A program made the position numbers and the translations under genes. Shown piece after piece: positions 47,025 to 60,660 of a stretch of 64,000 nt of DNA. The stretch is taken from positions 68,333,645-68,397,644 of the forward strand of contig NC_090981.1 of the NCBI RefSeq assembly GCF_040807025.1, written 5' to 3'. The DNA is from Struthio camelus (lineage: Eukaryota; Chordata; Aves; Struthioniformes; Struthionidae). The first letter of the stretch is position 1. Each line of letters opens with the position of its first letter. Below the pieces are notes generated by a model. That model saw only the letters and a program-made list of their open reading frames with translations, was not told the origin of the DNA and did not search any database.

Positions 47025-50000
47025 CAGGTGGATGAAGGGGAGTTAGCCAACATCCCAAGAAGGACCTGCAGAGTCCATCACAGTCTTCCATCCACGGCGT
47101 GTAAGTTGACTAAGCGCCTCTGACGTGAAAATGGTAACGGGTAAAAGGACAGGAAACGGAGGGTGGGAGTAAATGGCCAGTTCTCACAGTGGTAGGTGGT
47201 CACCACAAAACCACATCCTGCTCAGGAAGTGTGCTGAGCTGAAAAAGTTCACCGTTGAGAAAGTGCGAAGGAGAGAGAAGTCAAGGAGCTGGGTGGACTC
47301 TCTGGCTGGCCCAGTGCGGCTTTTCTTGCGTTCCTATGGGGGGAACAGTTCTCCTAAACGTGAATTTAAGGAGTTAGCCAGCTAGGCAAGGCGAGAGAAA
47401 AGGACAGGGAATACTGAAAGGGAGGAAGAAGGAGCTCCCAAGGTACTTCGCACATGTAGAATAAAAGTGATGGGGAGGAAAAGGAAACAAAGCTATTGCT
47501 CTTAGAGCAATAAAGGCTTGGAGGTCACATGCAGGAAAGACATGATGTGCCTAATAAAACTCCCAGGTAACTATCCAGCTAGCAGGAAAGCTGCAGCTTT
47601 GACAGGAAGTCCTTTTCTATGAACCACGATGTTGTCACGCATGGCATTGCTAAGCCTGGTTATGGAACTGGGATGCAAGGGAGGACTTTACTGGAAACAG
47701 AGCAAACGATGTTTTCTCAAGAGAAAATGGACTACGTGAGTAGAAAAGGAACGTCTTCTGTTTGCTAAAGCCTGGAGTAACAGAGAAATGGAAACAGAAA
47801 CCTAAGAGTGGTTTCTAAACTACTTGGCATTATCTTTTTGAAAACAAGAGAGCAAAGAAAAGAACTCAAGGAGTGAATTTTTTTTTCTCACCTACAACTG
47901 GCCTGTGAGTAAGAGGGAAATCACAGGTTTGATTGATTATGCTTCCATAACTTACTATTTCTTAATTTTTTCAAGTCCAAATGCTAACTATACGTATACC
48001 TGTAAGAGCAAAATATTGGTGGGTAACAATCAGAGCAGAGTAATTTGTTGCCATTAAAAACTGGGGCTCTAGAGGGTAAGAGCTGAAGAGACTTTGCTGG
48101 AGAGTGACGTATTATAATGACTCGGATGGATTAATTCAGTCTATTTCTAGTGCCTTGGTGCGTGATGAATTAGTTGTGACCTCTGAGGAACGAGTTTTGG
48201 ATATGGCATCCATGTGCCAGCGCCAGCATCCGTTCCTTGTACCACAGAGTGCAAAAAATCCCAGTGGAAGGGGAGCGAGAAAGCGGGCAGCTGCGTTGCA
48301 CCGTGGTCACTTGTGCAATGACACTGGAGGTTAGGAAGATAGTACAAGAAATCTCAATTTATATTGAAGTCAGCTCCTCCTTTGCACTGGAAAAGGCAGG
48401 AATCTTGCAGAGAAGTGGAGCGCGAGCACATCAGCAGGGAGTAGCTCGAGCTCGCTCCAGCATGACGTATTAAGGTTGCACAAGAAATTTGTATTTTTGC
48501 ATTTCCTGACATTTGACTGCTTGACGGGAAACTCGACTAATGAGGGTTTACCTGCGGGTTTTGTGTGCGCACGTAAGAAGCAGGCAACGCTGTCTTCTAG
48601 ATTTCGGGCAAGCTTTGGTCTTCCTGGGTTAAATTCTGACTGAGAAAAAATTGTATTGACATGGGCAATTTTGAAAGTCTGGAACTCTGTTCCACGTTGG
48701 ATCAAAAAGGAAATATTGAAATAGTAGTTTTCTTTCCAGAAACCCACTATTTTCCTGGTCGTTCTCATTTTTATAAGTATTAGATTTGAGGGTTTTTTTT
48801 TTTTCCACTGTCATTGCTTAAAAAACAACCAGAAACTGCCGCTGCGGGAGGCTGTGAAACTCTCCAGGCAGCGACGAATTGGGCTGCCCTCATCTCTGAC
48901 GTAGCTCACCCAAATTTCAGGCAGATCTCTGAACGCATGAGTTGAATGTAAAACTCTGTTTAAGCAGAATCGTGGCCACGAGCCGGGCAGAGGCGTCTGC
49001 AGAGCGGCTTGGCCCAGGATGTGGGTGAGAGCCCGCGGGCCGGGGAGGTGCAGCGAGTCCTCCTGAGCTGCCCCGACACAGCCCTGAGGGAGCTGGGTAA
49101 AGACTGAAGTATCTGCATTTCCAGGTTAGTGTTTTGATCACGAAACCCTAGAAAAGGTGATTTGAAAAAATAACGTTAACGTGGCGTTTCCCTCCCTTCT
49201 GGCGAGAGACTCGTTTGCAGCTGCTTTTGAGTTATTTTCAGGTGTTTAAAACGTTGCTTGGACAAAACGCTCTTCGGAGCACAGGCCACCTGTCGCGTCT
49301 TAGGTCATGACGCATCCCACAGGTTTGCTTCCACTTTCTAAAGAGATTGCAGATATATTTTTAACAGGAGAACAATAAATGAAAGCAACCGTGTATTCTC
49401 GGATGCAAATACCCAAAGGCCGAGGTCCGGACGCCATAAATGAGGTCCTTGATGTTTTGAGTTTTTTCCCATCTGTGGGGAGCGAGGTGGAGCCGAGCAC
49501 GGTGACACCAGGGACCCCAGCACCAGCCAGGGCTTTGCACCAGTCGTGCACCTCCAGGAGCCTTCGGCGCCGTCAGCTTGCAGCACAGCCCTCCGGAAAA
49601 GAAGCAGGCGCAAAGGGGAGCGAGCCTCGGTGCCATCCGCCTTTCTAAAAAAACACAAAAAAAACCTTCCTCGTGAGAAGTGGAAAGACCTCAAACAAAA
49701 ACTTTGTCAGTCAGGGTCCAATAAAACCCCTTTGCGGGGCTGCAGCAGGAGAAGCAAACCTTTCCCAACGCTGCCTGGGCTCCGGTTCCTGCGGCCGGGG
49801 CGGCTCTCGGAGGAGGTGTTTCTTCTCCGCTATTGATAAGAATCATTTGATTTGCTCCCAGAAAAATTCAAGGCATATTACGACGCCGCACTTTGTAATT
49901 GTGTACTTGAAGGAAATCCCACTCCAGTATTTAAAAGTGGCCTATCTCAAAAGCCAGCAACTTGTTTTTTTTTTTTTTTTAAGGACTAAAACTCATGATC

Positions 50001-50200
50001 AAGCAGCAAATTCTCAGCAGAATCAACATAGTAATCTCATTCCCTGGTTTGCGACACACTCATCATGATTTCACTGGGGCAAGGTCTAAATAATAGTATT
50101 TTTTTGCATGAAGGAAGACAAAGCTAGATGTTCTCTGGGAAACTGTTAGTACTTACCCATTTGTCTTGACGGGACATTAGCCAATGAGTTAGATAGTAGT
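47025..50200. other. Intergenic region, no gene recognised
   Basis: Mixed composition with no supported exon. A T run lies at 49965-49980. Confidence 0.5.
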
Positions 50201-50214
50201 AACAAGAGTATGAG

Positions 50215-50241
50215 AGTGTGTGTGTATGTGTGTATATATAC
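50215..50241 (+). repeat. (TG)n/(TA)n microsatellite
   Basis: Imperfect TGTGTGTATGTG tract running into TATATATA. Confidence 0.85.
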
Positions 50242-50479
50242 ATATTTGTATCTTTAAGCCACATTTCAGTGGAGGGATGTATTGGGATATACGGACTTGA
50301 GACTCAGCAACTCTTTACTAGGTCTTCTCTTCGGCTAATAAAATAGCCAGGACCCTTCGGAGACAATACAAGGAGAGATCCCATCTTCTGCACTGTCTGC
50401 ACCTCAAACCGTGTCTGCAAAACCGGAGGAGAAGTGTCCTGACCTGGATCCGGGTTTCATTGGTATCTTAATCCCTGTC

Positions 50480-51520
50480 CCTGTTACCTGGTAAGGATAA
50501 GCAGCCGGATTGTATCCGGGGAGGGGGTGCTTGGTTGAAAACGAAGTTTATGGTGCCTCCTGCTAGGCTGAAGGCCAACGCGTTGCTGCCCGGTGCACGG
50601 CGTACGCTTGGGCGTTTCGCTAAAAGTAAATAGGAAGAGGAACTGCGTTAAGTTTTGTACCCAACTGGAGGTCGGGAGGAGAGAAAGGACGGGGGGAAGG
50701 TTTGTGGTGGGGGGCCGGGGGACAGCCGGGGCTGTCCGCGTTGCAGGGGGGCCGTGCCGGGCTTGGGGCCGGCGCCGCAGGAGCTCTGCAAACGGAGCCA
50801 AGCGTCTCGCCCCGGCTCTTCGTTTGCAAATTATTCCTGCGCGCTGCAGCAGAAACCGGCGTTCGCAGGCGCCGAGCAGCTCCCGGGGCTTTTGCTCCAC
50901 CTTCCCCGAGGTGCAGTAACGGAGCGGCTCACGCCGCGTGGCGGCAGTTTTGGCAGGCTGTACTGTGCTGCTTTATTTAGCCAGCTCTGCGTTTGCCTTT
51001 TCGGGGATCTGGCTTGCACCTATGAAATGTAACGAGTATGTCGGCTCTCGAACGAGGTCCCCCTAGTTGACGAAACTACTTTCTAAAGGCAATTTTTGAT
51101 ATTAGCTAATAGTTCTGCCAGTCACAAGTGCTACAAATTAAGTCTCAAAAGCTCTCCGTTCCCCTTTTTCATCAGGGCTCACGACGGTATCCAAAAGCAA
51201 GTCATTTGCCCTGACCGTAACTATTAAGGCGACTGAAATCTCCTTTCTGCCTCGTCTACCCAACCTTACGCACCCTGCGACCGTGCAAGCTGGCCCTGGT
51301 GGGGCTCCTCGGCGAAGCTAACGGCGGACGCAACCCGCCGCACGGCGGGCGTATGTACGGGAGAAACGTTAGAAACCACTTGGTTTCCTCTTCGTTGCGC
51401 TCTTTACAGACCGACCCGTTCAGGTCGTGGGGGTGAACTCGTGGCGAGCGTTGGCCACCCGCCGGTAAGCGCTGGGCATCGCTTGGTCTGGCCCGACGCA
51501 AGGTGCTAGCGCAGCCTCCC
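50480..51520. promoter_or_regulatory. CpG-dense block, possible CpG island
   Basis: GC-rich with frequent CpG, densest at 50690-50960 and 51240-51510. Overlapping open frames on both strands are the by-product of high GC. It could be a promoter of an unseen transcript, for instance a distant untranslated exon of the next gene, but no exon can be defended. Confidence 0.45.
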
Positions 51521-52479
51521 GGGCTGGATCTCTTTACCTACCGCCGAGAAAATACTAGTGAACAGATGCAAGTATTTTGGCACTTGGGAGAAATGGCATG
51601 TTTAGGATAATTGTGTTTTCGTAGGGTAGGTGAGCAAGCTGGCGAACTTCTTTTCCCATAGATCATTAAAGCGCTTTTTGGTAGGAGAGCAAAAGGAACC
51701 GGACGTTGCAGAATCTCCCAGTGAAATTAATGCAGAGGGTTTAAAAATTTTGCCCGTGAGTGCGTTGCTCAGCTGCAGGCTGTAGCAGCATCGGGATTTT
51801 ATCAGCAGAGCCGGTTATCGCGAAAGGGCGGATGGAGCCGTTTTGGGCAGCGTAACCTCTCGGTGCGGGAGGCTAAAGGTGCGCGTACGTCTGGAGGTCG
51901 TGCGTGCCTGGAGGCTTCCTTCGGCTGGATGTACCAGCATCCAGTTATGAGCTTTCATTTCAGAGCTCTGCTTCATGCAATTGCATCCCGCAACGCTTTT
52001 TGTTCCTGCAAATTCACTTCTCCAGCACCTTTGGTGGCTTTCGAGAAACTTTTTAAGCACGGCGCCCACGCCGAGGTTCACCTCGCCGCTCGGAGCGGGG
52101 AAGGCGCTGCCGTGTCCGAGAGCAGGAGTCAGTTTTGAAATGGACCTTTGAGATAAGGTCACTTTTTCTGCTTTCTGTTTTTGCTTCCTTTTGCAGTCCC
52201 ATCTGTAGCACTAGCTGGCTCGGTGCTTCCGATTCGGTCCAGGTGCCCTGGGCCGTCGCTGCAGAGCTCGCCCAGCGTGCTGCTGCGCGCAACCAGAACT
52301 TGGTGCTTTTGCAGCGTTCACGTTTTCTGTGCCGGCTTCTTACGCAGAGGCTGAGAAGATCACGCCCAGGAATGGTGGCTGCCTCACGTAACCGGTGCAC
52401 GTGGCCATGCCAAGCGAACCGTGCCCCTAGGGAGCGGCGTGCGTCCCGAGGCGAGAGTGCCGGCGGAGCTGGTGGGATG

Positions 52480-52790
52480 CTCGTGGACGGGCATGTGGAG
52501 GGGCTCCTGGGTGGCTCCTGGATGGGTTCATAGATGGGCTCCTGGATAGCTACTGGATGGGCCCATGGATGGCTCCTGGACAGGCTCATGGATGTGTCTG
52601 TGGACAGGTTTGTCGATGGGTTCGTGGAGGGGTTCATGGACGGGCTCCTGGGTGGCTCCTGGCGGGCTTGGGGATGGCTCCAGGACAGGCTCGTGGATGT
52701 GTTTGTGGACAGGCTTGTCGATAGGCTCGTGGAGGGGTTCATGGGCAGGCTTTTGGGTGGCTTATGGGATGGGCTTGTGCAGGCCCTCAT
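52480..52790 (+). repeat. Minisatellite with 105-bp higher-order period
   Basis: Degenerate repeats built on units such as GGCTCCTGGATGG and GGCTCGTGGATG. A long unit beginning GGATGGCTCC at 52567 recurs at 52672, a 105-base period that keeps the same order of sub-units. Since 105 is a multiple of three, long open frames with repeated Trp/Gly/Met or Pro/Ser/Thr text appear on both strands; they are not evidence of a gene. Confidence 0.85.
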
Positions 52791-52799
52791 GAAACTCCA

Positions 52800-53510
52800 C
52801 CACTGTGGGGGGAGGGACACTAGGAAAAAAAAAAGCGCAAAAACATGCGTTTTGGGGAGCGCATTCATTTCAGCAGTTGAAAATTAGAGTCTGTGTCCTT
52901 CATTGTCATGAGGATGTCTCTGTTTTCAAATGCTTTTGGTGCACAGCCAGAGGCAGCTCTTGGCTATGTTAGCGGAGGGTGTTATGAAGAGTGACACAAT
53001 ACTGTGACGTTATTCCCTTGCTTTAACCTCATTTACAATGGGTTAATTCCCATATTCTTCAGCTCTGTGCCGACTCCCCTCCCCAGCTCACTCTCCGTCC
53101 TTTTTATAGACGTGCACCTAGCTTTAAAGTGTGTTTTTAGAGCTGTTTATTAAGACGAACGAGCGTTTTAGCTCTGCGCAGTCGAGATTTCTGCAGAGTT
53201 CAGTGCTCTGCCCCTCACGTTGCTATTTGACCAGCAATATTTGTAATATTCTTTCATTCATCCATGTTGCACTGATTATTGGGTGACCGAATATTGCTTC
53301 ACTCTGCTGCCTACTTTTTTCCATCTTGCTAACCGAAACAACTTGCACCTGGTTCTGCTCAGGAACTATTGGAGTAAATATGGGGAAAAAAATGCAGAAC
53401 CCCCCCCCCCAGTAAGCTTCAGGTAAACCTCTGTCTATTAGGCTGCAGCAAACTGGAGGTGATGAAGCAGCAGGTGATGATGATGCTGTATTTTGCATCT
53501 GGCTGCACAC
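52800..53510. other. Intergenic region
   Basis: AT-richer gap between two GC-rich blocks. It contains a 10-C run near 53401. No gene recognised. Confidence 0.5.
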
Positions 53511-53519
53511 GTCAGCAGA

Positions 53520-53760
53520 CCGTCTTCGGCGTCGTGCTAATTACGCTCAGAAAACTTGTCAGCGAGGTTACGTCCCGAGGAGTCCTGGCCCGCTTCAGCA
53601 GCGGGAGCTGGTCCAACAAAAGCGCTCTGAAGCCGAGGGAGGACTAGGAGAGCGAGGGGAACGGTGCGCGGTTTCGCGGAAACGCTGCGAGGGGCGGGAG
53701 GCGCAAGGCCCTTGAGTTGGCGCATGAGAAGGAGAAGCGTGGAAGCCGTTTCAGGGGGAA
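53520..53760. promoter_or_regulatory. Short CpG-dense block
   Basis: About 240 bases rich in CpG and GGCGGG-like text (GAGGGGCGGGAGGCGC near 53690 resembles an Sp1 site). No exon seen. Confidence 0.35.
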
Positions 53761-54096
53761 GGAAGTGCAAACTGTGGAAATATTCCTCGAGCTAGCGGAG
53801 AAAAGCTGAACCGGGAGCAACAGCCAGAAACGACAGGCGGGCAAGTGAGAAAGGAGCTATCGCTATTTATTGCAGGAGGGCGGCTGGGAAACCTTTTGGA
53901 AAAACTGTCAAGGTCCTTAACACCTTTGGAAGGCGTTGGGTGGAAAGGATCGTCCTAAAAACTCTCCTTTCGTCAGGCAGAAGTTTGCACCGAGCGACAG
54001 GCTACCAGGGCGAAACGCTGCTAGCTGGGTGGCAGAGGTGATCGGGTTAGTAAACTCAGCAGGGTTTTTTTTCTGTCTTTTAAATCTGTCAATCTC

Positions 54097-54128
54097 CTTT
54101 TTTCTTTCTTTCTTTCTTTTTTTTTTTG
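54097..54128 (+). repeat. (TTTC)n and poly-T tract
   Basis: TTTC units followed by a T run. Confidence 0.85.
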
Positions 54129-54922
54129 CTTTGAGCAACAAGGCTCAGAAACATAAACTTTGATTCCTATTTCTACAAAGACTCCTTTACATCTGACGAT
54201 AAGATAAGGTCAGAAAGGAGAAAAAAGGGATCCTGGATGCACTGATCATCAAGTGCTCAGTCTGTAGAGCAGTCAATAAATATTACTTTAAAGTCCCTTG
54301 AATTGAATTCTGCATTTTTCTCAAGGGAAAAAAAAGAAATGCCAGGGAGTTGATAGCAATCTTGTTTGAGAAGAGCAACCTGTGTTGGTCCTAGTACCCA
54401 GAAATACCGGCAGGGAGCCAGGCCCAGGCAGGAGGCTTGGACCAACGCAGTCAACAGGCTACATGTTGTTGCAGGGCCTTTGCACTAAATCCTTTAGTAT
54501 TTCACCTCTGAGTTCAGTGGCAGCCAACTGCTCTTTAAATTCCTTCTGCGTTTCATGGCAGGAAAGGAAAACGCCTGGGCTGCGCTCAGCCTCGTGTTTA
54601 TAGATGTTCCCTTAGAAAGGTCTGTGTGAGACCAACCTCGGAAAGCCAGAGACAATAAAGCTCAGATGAGAGAATACTCCCATTATTTTACTCCGAGTCC
54701 TCGCAGTGGTCATTGTCCCTTGCTGTCGGTGGTGACAAGTAGCAGTTATCCACCTCCTTCATTTTGAGCATGCGCCCTAATGGGTGGGGGCATTTTCCCA
54801 CGCAAATGGACTTATCCGCAGCAGCAAGTGCCCGCCGAAGGGAATATTAGGCAACCCATAAGATTTCGCAGAGTAACTTCTGCCTTGTGAGATTAGACTT
54901 GATGTTACCCTGTCATTGATTT

Positions 54923-54936
54923 CCCCCCCCCCCCCC
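54923..54936 (+). repeat. Poly-C run of 14 bases
   Basis: Uninterrupted C run. Its length is likely to vary between reads and individuals. Confidence 0.85.
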
Positions 54937-55770
54937 AGATATTCCTCTAACGCCTAGAAAACAGCAAAGGTAGGCTAAAAAAATTCTGTGGGATGCATTG
55001 CACTGAGATATCTAATTAGTCCTCGTAATTCTGCAGGTAAGGGGGAAATAATTATGCTCCTTTGATGTCTTGCATTGAAAAGAGGGGGAGGAAATTGGAG
55101 AGGAAAGCCAAAAGTCCATGAGAGAGAGAAGTGGCTGTGAAAGCAGGATTTAACAAGTTCTTCCAGTTAGATATGCCTCACTACTTCGCCATATCCCGTG
55201 CTCCCTCAAACGCAATTCAACACAAAAAATCTCCTCCCTCGCTACATGACCCTCTCATCTAATACAAGCGGCAATTACAACCTGCAGAGCCGTCAGGGAG
55301 CCTCATCCTACGGCATCATCTTTCAGCTGAAGGAATCATGCTCTTGGACAAATTCCTGCATGTAGTTATTTAATGAACTTTTATAGGCCAGACCTGCCCT
55401 TGAAAGCAGCCAAGAAGTCTCTCTGCCACTTGTTCCAACTTGTCAGCCCCCAAAAAAGTCACACAACAAGTATTCCTATGGGATAACAAGAGTTGTCACA
55501 TCATTCATATATTTTATTTTTATCTGGAATTGCATTTGCTGTGCTGAGTCTCCTCATGCAAAAGTCAGGCCCTGTGATCTTAAAATGTTCTTCAGCTCTT
55601 TCAAAAGTGCTCAAGAGGTTTAGAGCAGATTTGAGCTCTAAAGAAATAATAGTAGACCTAAAAAGGAAAGCCTAGAAGTGCCAGTAGCTACAAAAGTATT
55701 TGTTGCTTCTTCTATTGCTGGTTTTGTCACGGGTGTGTTGATAGGCAATAACCTTTTCCAATTTGTGACA
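54937..55770. other. Intergenic region
   Basis: No gene or repeat recognised. The open frames around 55493-55770 run into a CR1 element and are not genes. Confidence 0.5.
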
Positions 55771-55775
55771 TTGCA

Positions 55776-55975
55776 TCACAGAAGGGTTGAGGTTGGCAGG
55801 GACCTCTGGAGATCATCTAGTCCAACCCCCCTGTTCCAGCAGGGTCACCTAGAACACGTTACCCAGGATCGTGTCCAGATGGCTTTTGAATTTCTCCAGA
55901 GAAGGAGACTCCACAACCTCTCTGGGCAACCTGTTCCAGTGCTCTGTCACCCTCACAGTGAGGGTGACTTCATGT
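55776..55975 (-). mobile_element. CR1 LINE 3' end, 5'-truncated, relatively young
   Basis: The plus strand shows the complement of the CR1 3' UTR with little decay: GGTTGGCAGGGACCTCTGGA, GATCATCTAGTCCAACCCCC, then TCCACAACCTCTCTGGGCAA and CCTGTTCCAGTGCTCTGTCA. Short 5'-truncated copies ending in this text are characteristic of bird genomes. It is far less diverged than the copies at 18.9 kb and 46.4 kb. Confidence 0.93.
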
Positions 55976-55989
55976 GCTCTTTTATTTAG

Positions 55990-58900
55990 GACCTACAGCT
56001 TCAAGGTTTTGGGCTATATGGTTTGAGACCTGCCAGTAGGAATCTGCTTCTCTTAAGAACAGCCGATTCTGAGACCAGCAAACCCAAAAAGTGCCCTGGT
56101 GAGAGGTGTTTTTTGTGCAACGTCCTAGGCAACAAAAAAGGACAAATCAGTCATTTCCAGATGTTTTTTATTCTTTCTCTTCTGCCCCTTCCAGTCATCT
56201 CCTTATTGTGTTGCTGCTCATGAAACGTTTTTTCTGTATGCCCTTTCTCTTCTCTGCTGCCTGATGCGGTCTAGCGCCATTATCTTTTGGCATCTGCTTG
56301 CCCATTACAACCTCGCCATCATGCTTGGTTCTCCTCCTAATCTCGACTTTTCCTTCTCTGACCTCAAGGTTGTTGATTCCCTCTTTCCACGCCATCATCT
56401 CTCCCTACCTCCACCAATGTCTAATTTTTTTTTAAGGTGAACAAAAGGCACAAAAACATTATGATGCAGCTCTTCCTATGCGACTCCCGCTACGCTCCCT
56501 GAGGTCCTCAGCCCAGTGCAAGTGGCACGATGATGTGAGGGTAGCAGTTGTCTGTATTTTCTCACTTTCTGCCGAGGATGAAAAATGCCTTGTTATCCAG
56601 GCTGAAAACTCCAAAGGACGGAGGAAGCAGCTGGGAACCCAACACAGAATAGGGGCATAGAGGTGGGCTCCTGCATGGCTTTCCTTGAGCACCTTGGAGC
56701 CCGGCCAAGGAAGCAGAACCAGCCCTGGAGGGATGGCAGCAGCGCTCCTCCCTGCCCGAGGTCTGGAGAAAAGGTTTGGAGTGGGGAGATAAGAGGCAGT
56801 TTGGGGGTAATAGAGGCATAATAAGCGCAATAAAAATCCCAGACAGATGTGATTAGCTGGTTATTCTCCATCCTGGCCCACGGACTGGAGCACAAGAAAT
56901 CAATAAGAGGCGGCTGCAACCGCAGCGCAGGTGGTGTCGAGAGGAAGGCATGCGAGCACACAGGGGAAAAATGGGAGAGGAGAAAAATGCGGATCGATAT
57001 TAAAATGAAGGCTAAACAGACTGTGAAGGAAGACAAAATCAATTATTCATTTATATTTGAAGAGAAGGTTAAATGAGACCGTGAGAGCTCTTAGCCCGCA
57101 AAGTGCATTTTGCACTGTTCAATGAAACTTTTCATCAGAATTTACAAGCGAGATCAAGCCAAGTGGTGATGGAAACAGAAATAAGTTTTCAGGAGTCAGA
57201 ACAAAAGGAAAATGACCTAAAATGACTCCCGGCTCTGGGAGCGGGAGGGGCGGCCGGCAGTGCAGTGACGTCCCCAGTCCCCAGCCAGGGGACGTGGCTG
57301 CAGCTCACTCTCATGACGTACGTATCCCTCTCGAGCAGCGATGAGCTCGTGGCATCCCCCAAATACCCAGTTGTTTATTCTCTGTTCATCAGGAGGGTCC
57401 GAATCAGCCCATATACCCGTCGCATCCTCTCCTCCCTTTCCTTACTGAAGTTCACCATGTGATAGGACATGGTGTGCATAACCTCCTGATGTTTTCAATT
57501 TTCTGATTGCGTTTCCCTGCCGCCACCACCATGCTGGTAATTAAATGGTCACGCTTAAACATCACTGACAAATTTTTAAGTGATCAGATTTTTTCTGTCC
57601 TAACTCCTTGTGTGAATCTGAATATCGAGGTGGAGAGATGAAAAATGCCTGCCGTCCCCGATCATCTACCTCATTCCTCCGGCAGTGTGGGTTCATTCGC
57701 TACTACTGTATGTCTTGCTAACACATTAACTAATCTAATTTTATATGTTTCTTGCTTCTGTAGCAGCTAAAAAGTATAACTCCTGAGTAAATCTTCTCTA
57801 TACAATAGCTCTGCACAAGTTGTAGACCATATTTGCAGTGATAGGAAGCAAAATAAGGATTCTCCAGGGAAATAATGTCTTTATGGCTGTTTTCAAAGAA
57901 CCACAAGGTACTTCTGAAAATACGCGCTGCGCAGTGGGGTAGAATAGCTCAGCTAGCGTTAAATGAGCAAGAGCAGGTGTCAAGGGCCTGGTCAGTGCCA
58001 GGGCCGAGCTCCGGCCGTGCCCATACCGGGGGCTGTTCAGGTGCCTTTGCACTGCGACGCAGCATGGTCGGGCCAGGCAGAGGGGTGCTGGAGAGGATTT
58101 TGAGAGCCCCCTGAGCCCATCACCAGGCACGGGGGAGGGACCTTGGACCACTGCACCACCCAAGCTCTTCTCAGAAACTTCCAAGGTGCCCAAGCCTGTC
58201 TAGGTATCCTGTCCCAGTGCTTCCCGACATGGAAGCTATTTCCCCCTCCAAAACCCCCCAAATCTGCACTTCTCCTATCCTTAGATGAAGCTAACTTGTT
58301 ACCTATATGCTACCCGCTGCTATGCACCGGCATGGTCCTGGCTTAGGTCGATAGCCAGACGTGCTCGTTCGATGCTCCTCTTGCATTCGAGAGTTGAGAC
58401 TATGCGAGTATTTACAGTTTCCCCAGATCTTTCCGTTCTCCTACGTAAAATAAAATTAGTTAAAACAATGGCAAATTCCTGAATGCATTTCTTATTCAAA
58501 ACACTTTGGTGAGTCATATCTGCACACCCCCTCGGGCAGGTTATGCTTACTCATAAAAAGCTTTTGAAGTTTGTTGATATTTTAAATACAAACCAAACAA
58601 GCAGTGACAAGCTGCTGCTCTGCTAAAATCAGTTCATTTGGGAATTTGATCCCCTGCTCTTCCGTTCCAGTTGCCTGACTGGGCCCAGAGAAGACCATCT
58701 GTGGTTTCTAGCTAGGACAGGGTTGTAATACAACAATAAATACTGAAGCCCAGAGCGCATGGACTCCTTTTCCTCCCTGGTATATAGGAGTAACTCTTAC
58801 ATTCAGGTTTCTGCATGTGCCAGCTAGTTGCTCGTTCTCCGGAGCCGTGCTGGACCTGGGTTTGGAGCCGGGGTTCAGGTTGGCTTCCTGCCCGCTCTCT

Positions 58901-59380
58901 CCTGTAGCGTGGCGTCTCCATATACGCTTTAGTTTGACTTTCTGTGATAATCTTTGGCGACGTGATGTGCAGTAGCAGTTTTAAATGCCCTCGTCAACGT
59001 TTCTGTGTGTTTTAATTGACTCAGGAGATGTAGGACATAGAATAAATGGCAGGTTTTAAATAATTAAGGTGCTGCTAATCCTCAAGAAATGTCAGAAAGT
59101 CCCTAAGAGATACCGCATGAGAGCCTCTTTCTTGTGAATCGGCTAATTAAAGAGCTCCTTTTCACTGAAAATAAATAACCGTATGAGGCTGTCATCTACA
59201 GCACGCTTAGCCTGAGGAAGGAATGGCTGCTTAGGAGATTAACAATGTAGTATTTTGGTTTTAGAGGTAGAGGTGTTTAGACATAAATCATAAGACTATT
59301 TTTCAGTAGTGTAAATAATTAGCAGTAGAGCCAGTAATCGGAAGAGCAGCGTGTTGGACTCGAGATGGCAGCGAGAAGGT
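55990..59380. other. Intergenic region, no gene recognised
   Basis: Pyrimidine-rich text around 56170-56410, otherwise mixed sequence. No supported exon or repeat family. Confidence 0.5.
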
Positions 59381-59389
59381 CTCGGAAGC

Positions 59390-60660
59390 TCCTGGCAGGC
59401 GGCAGGTGAGTGGCAGACCGAGAAAGAGGGCTTGCGGCTGCCTCTTCGGGCCGTGGCCGAGGAGCCGTGGAGCCAGCGCTCGCCCCTCTGCTTGGGCCTA
59501 GGCGAGCCGTGCCTCTGCGTCCCCCCGACCTCGCCGCGGGTCTTCACCCCCAGCGCAGGGCCGGGCTGTGAGAGACGTCCGCTCGTACGAGCGAGAGGCT
59601 CGCCAGATCTCGCGGGGGAGCCCAGCCAGGTCTGGGCTGCGTTGCGGGACTCGGCGGGGGTGGCCAGGAGGCGCACAGAGCTCGCTGCAAGCAGGTCTCA
59701 CATACCCGTGTCTTACCCGTCACCGTGCCTGCTCCTTTGCGCGTTTTTCAGAAGCGGCCTGCGTTCATTGATAATGCCAGGAAAACCTTGCTGGGTTTTG
59801 AATGTTAGTTTCTGACAGTCATGACTATAAACATGAGCTGAAAAATGGGGGGTGAGGGGATAGGAGCTAACAAATGGATAATTTTAGAGACTGCAGAATT
59901 TGGGCTTTAAGGTATTTCGCTAGATAAAAAGTGAGGGGTTGAGGAAAAACAGATTCCCTTTGAGATTAGCGCTTTTCATCGAGAGAAGCAACAGACATTG
60001 CGGACAACGATCCAACGGCTTTGCAGTCTTGGAGCCTGCGGAAGAGGAGAGAGGCCAAGAAGCAGCGGGTTGCGTCTTTCCCTGAAGGTATCTTGGGGGA
60101 ACCTCGACGGCGCCAGCTGAGCCGACCAGGAACGCAGGGCCAGAAGAGCCAGCGCGGGTCCAAAGGCGGAGCGATGCCCTGCCGATACTCCTGCGGCGGG
60201 AAGCGGCATCTCCAGAAGCAGGGCTGAACGAAAGCCAAACTCTTCCGCCTAAGCCTTTTGCTGAGGAAAATCCCCCAAATCGTGCTTGCCTGGAAGCTGC
60301 ACTACAGCAAAGTGGAAAGCACTGGAAGAAAACACAGCAGCAGAGACATCCCAAGGCGAAAGGCTGGCAAAGCTGGGTACGGGGAGAGCGCTGAGAGCGA
60401 TGCCGAGGGCAAAGAGAGCCAAAAGTGGCCCAAAGCCAGCGAAAGCGGCACTTGATTGCGGTGAATCCACCCAGCCGGTGAAAAACACCCAAAGGGCCCT
60501 ACAACCCTATGGAGGGCACAGGGAGCCGGTGAAAACTAGGCAAAATCAGAAGAGAAATGGGAAGGTGTTTTCCGAGGCCGAGCCTCGCGCCCGGGGCCGC
60601 GGACGAGGAAGCTGCTCTCCGGCTCCATCCGTTCAGCTCCCTCACGAAACCGTTCCCGGG
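59390..60660. promoter_or_regulatory. GC-rich, CpG-containing block
   Basis: Two CpG-dense segments (about 59400-59660 and 60050-60620) with long overlapping frames on both strands. I recognise no protein. Possibly a CpG island or degenerate GC-rich repeat DNA. Confidence 0.35.

Noticed and set aside
52053-52868. 271-codon minus-strand open frame rich in Pro, Ser and Thr
   Set aside because: It is created by the minisatellite whose 105-bp unit is a multiple of three. The plus strand is also open here, and no domain or splice context supports it.
55678-55989. 103-codon frame with apparent hydrophobic start
   Set aside because: Most of it is the reverse complement of a CR1 3' UTR.
59920-60492. 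190-codon minus-strand frame
   Set aside because: It lies in GC-rich DNA with overlapping frames on both strands, and no recognisable family, start context or splice sites support it.
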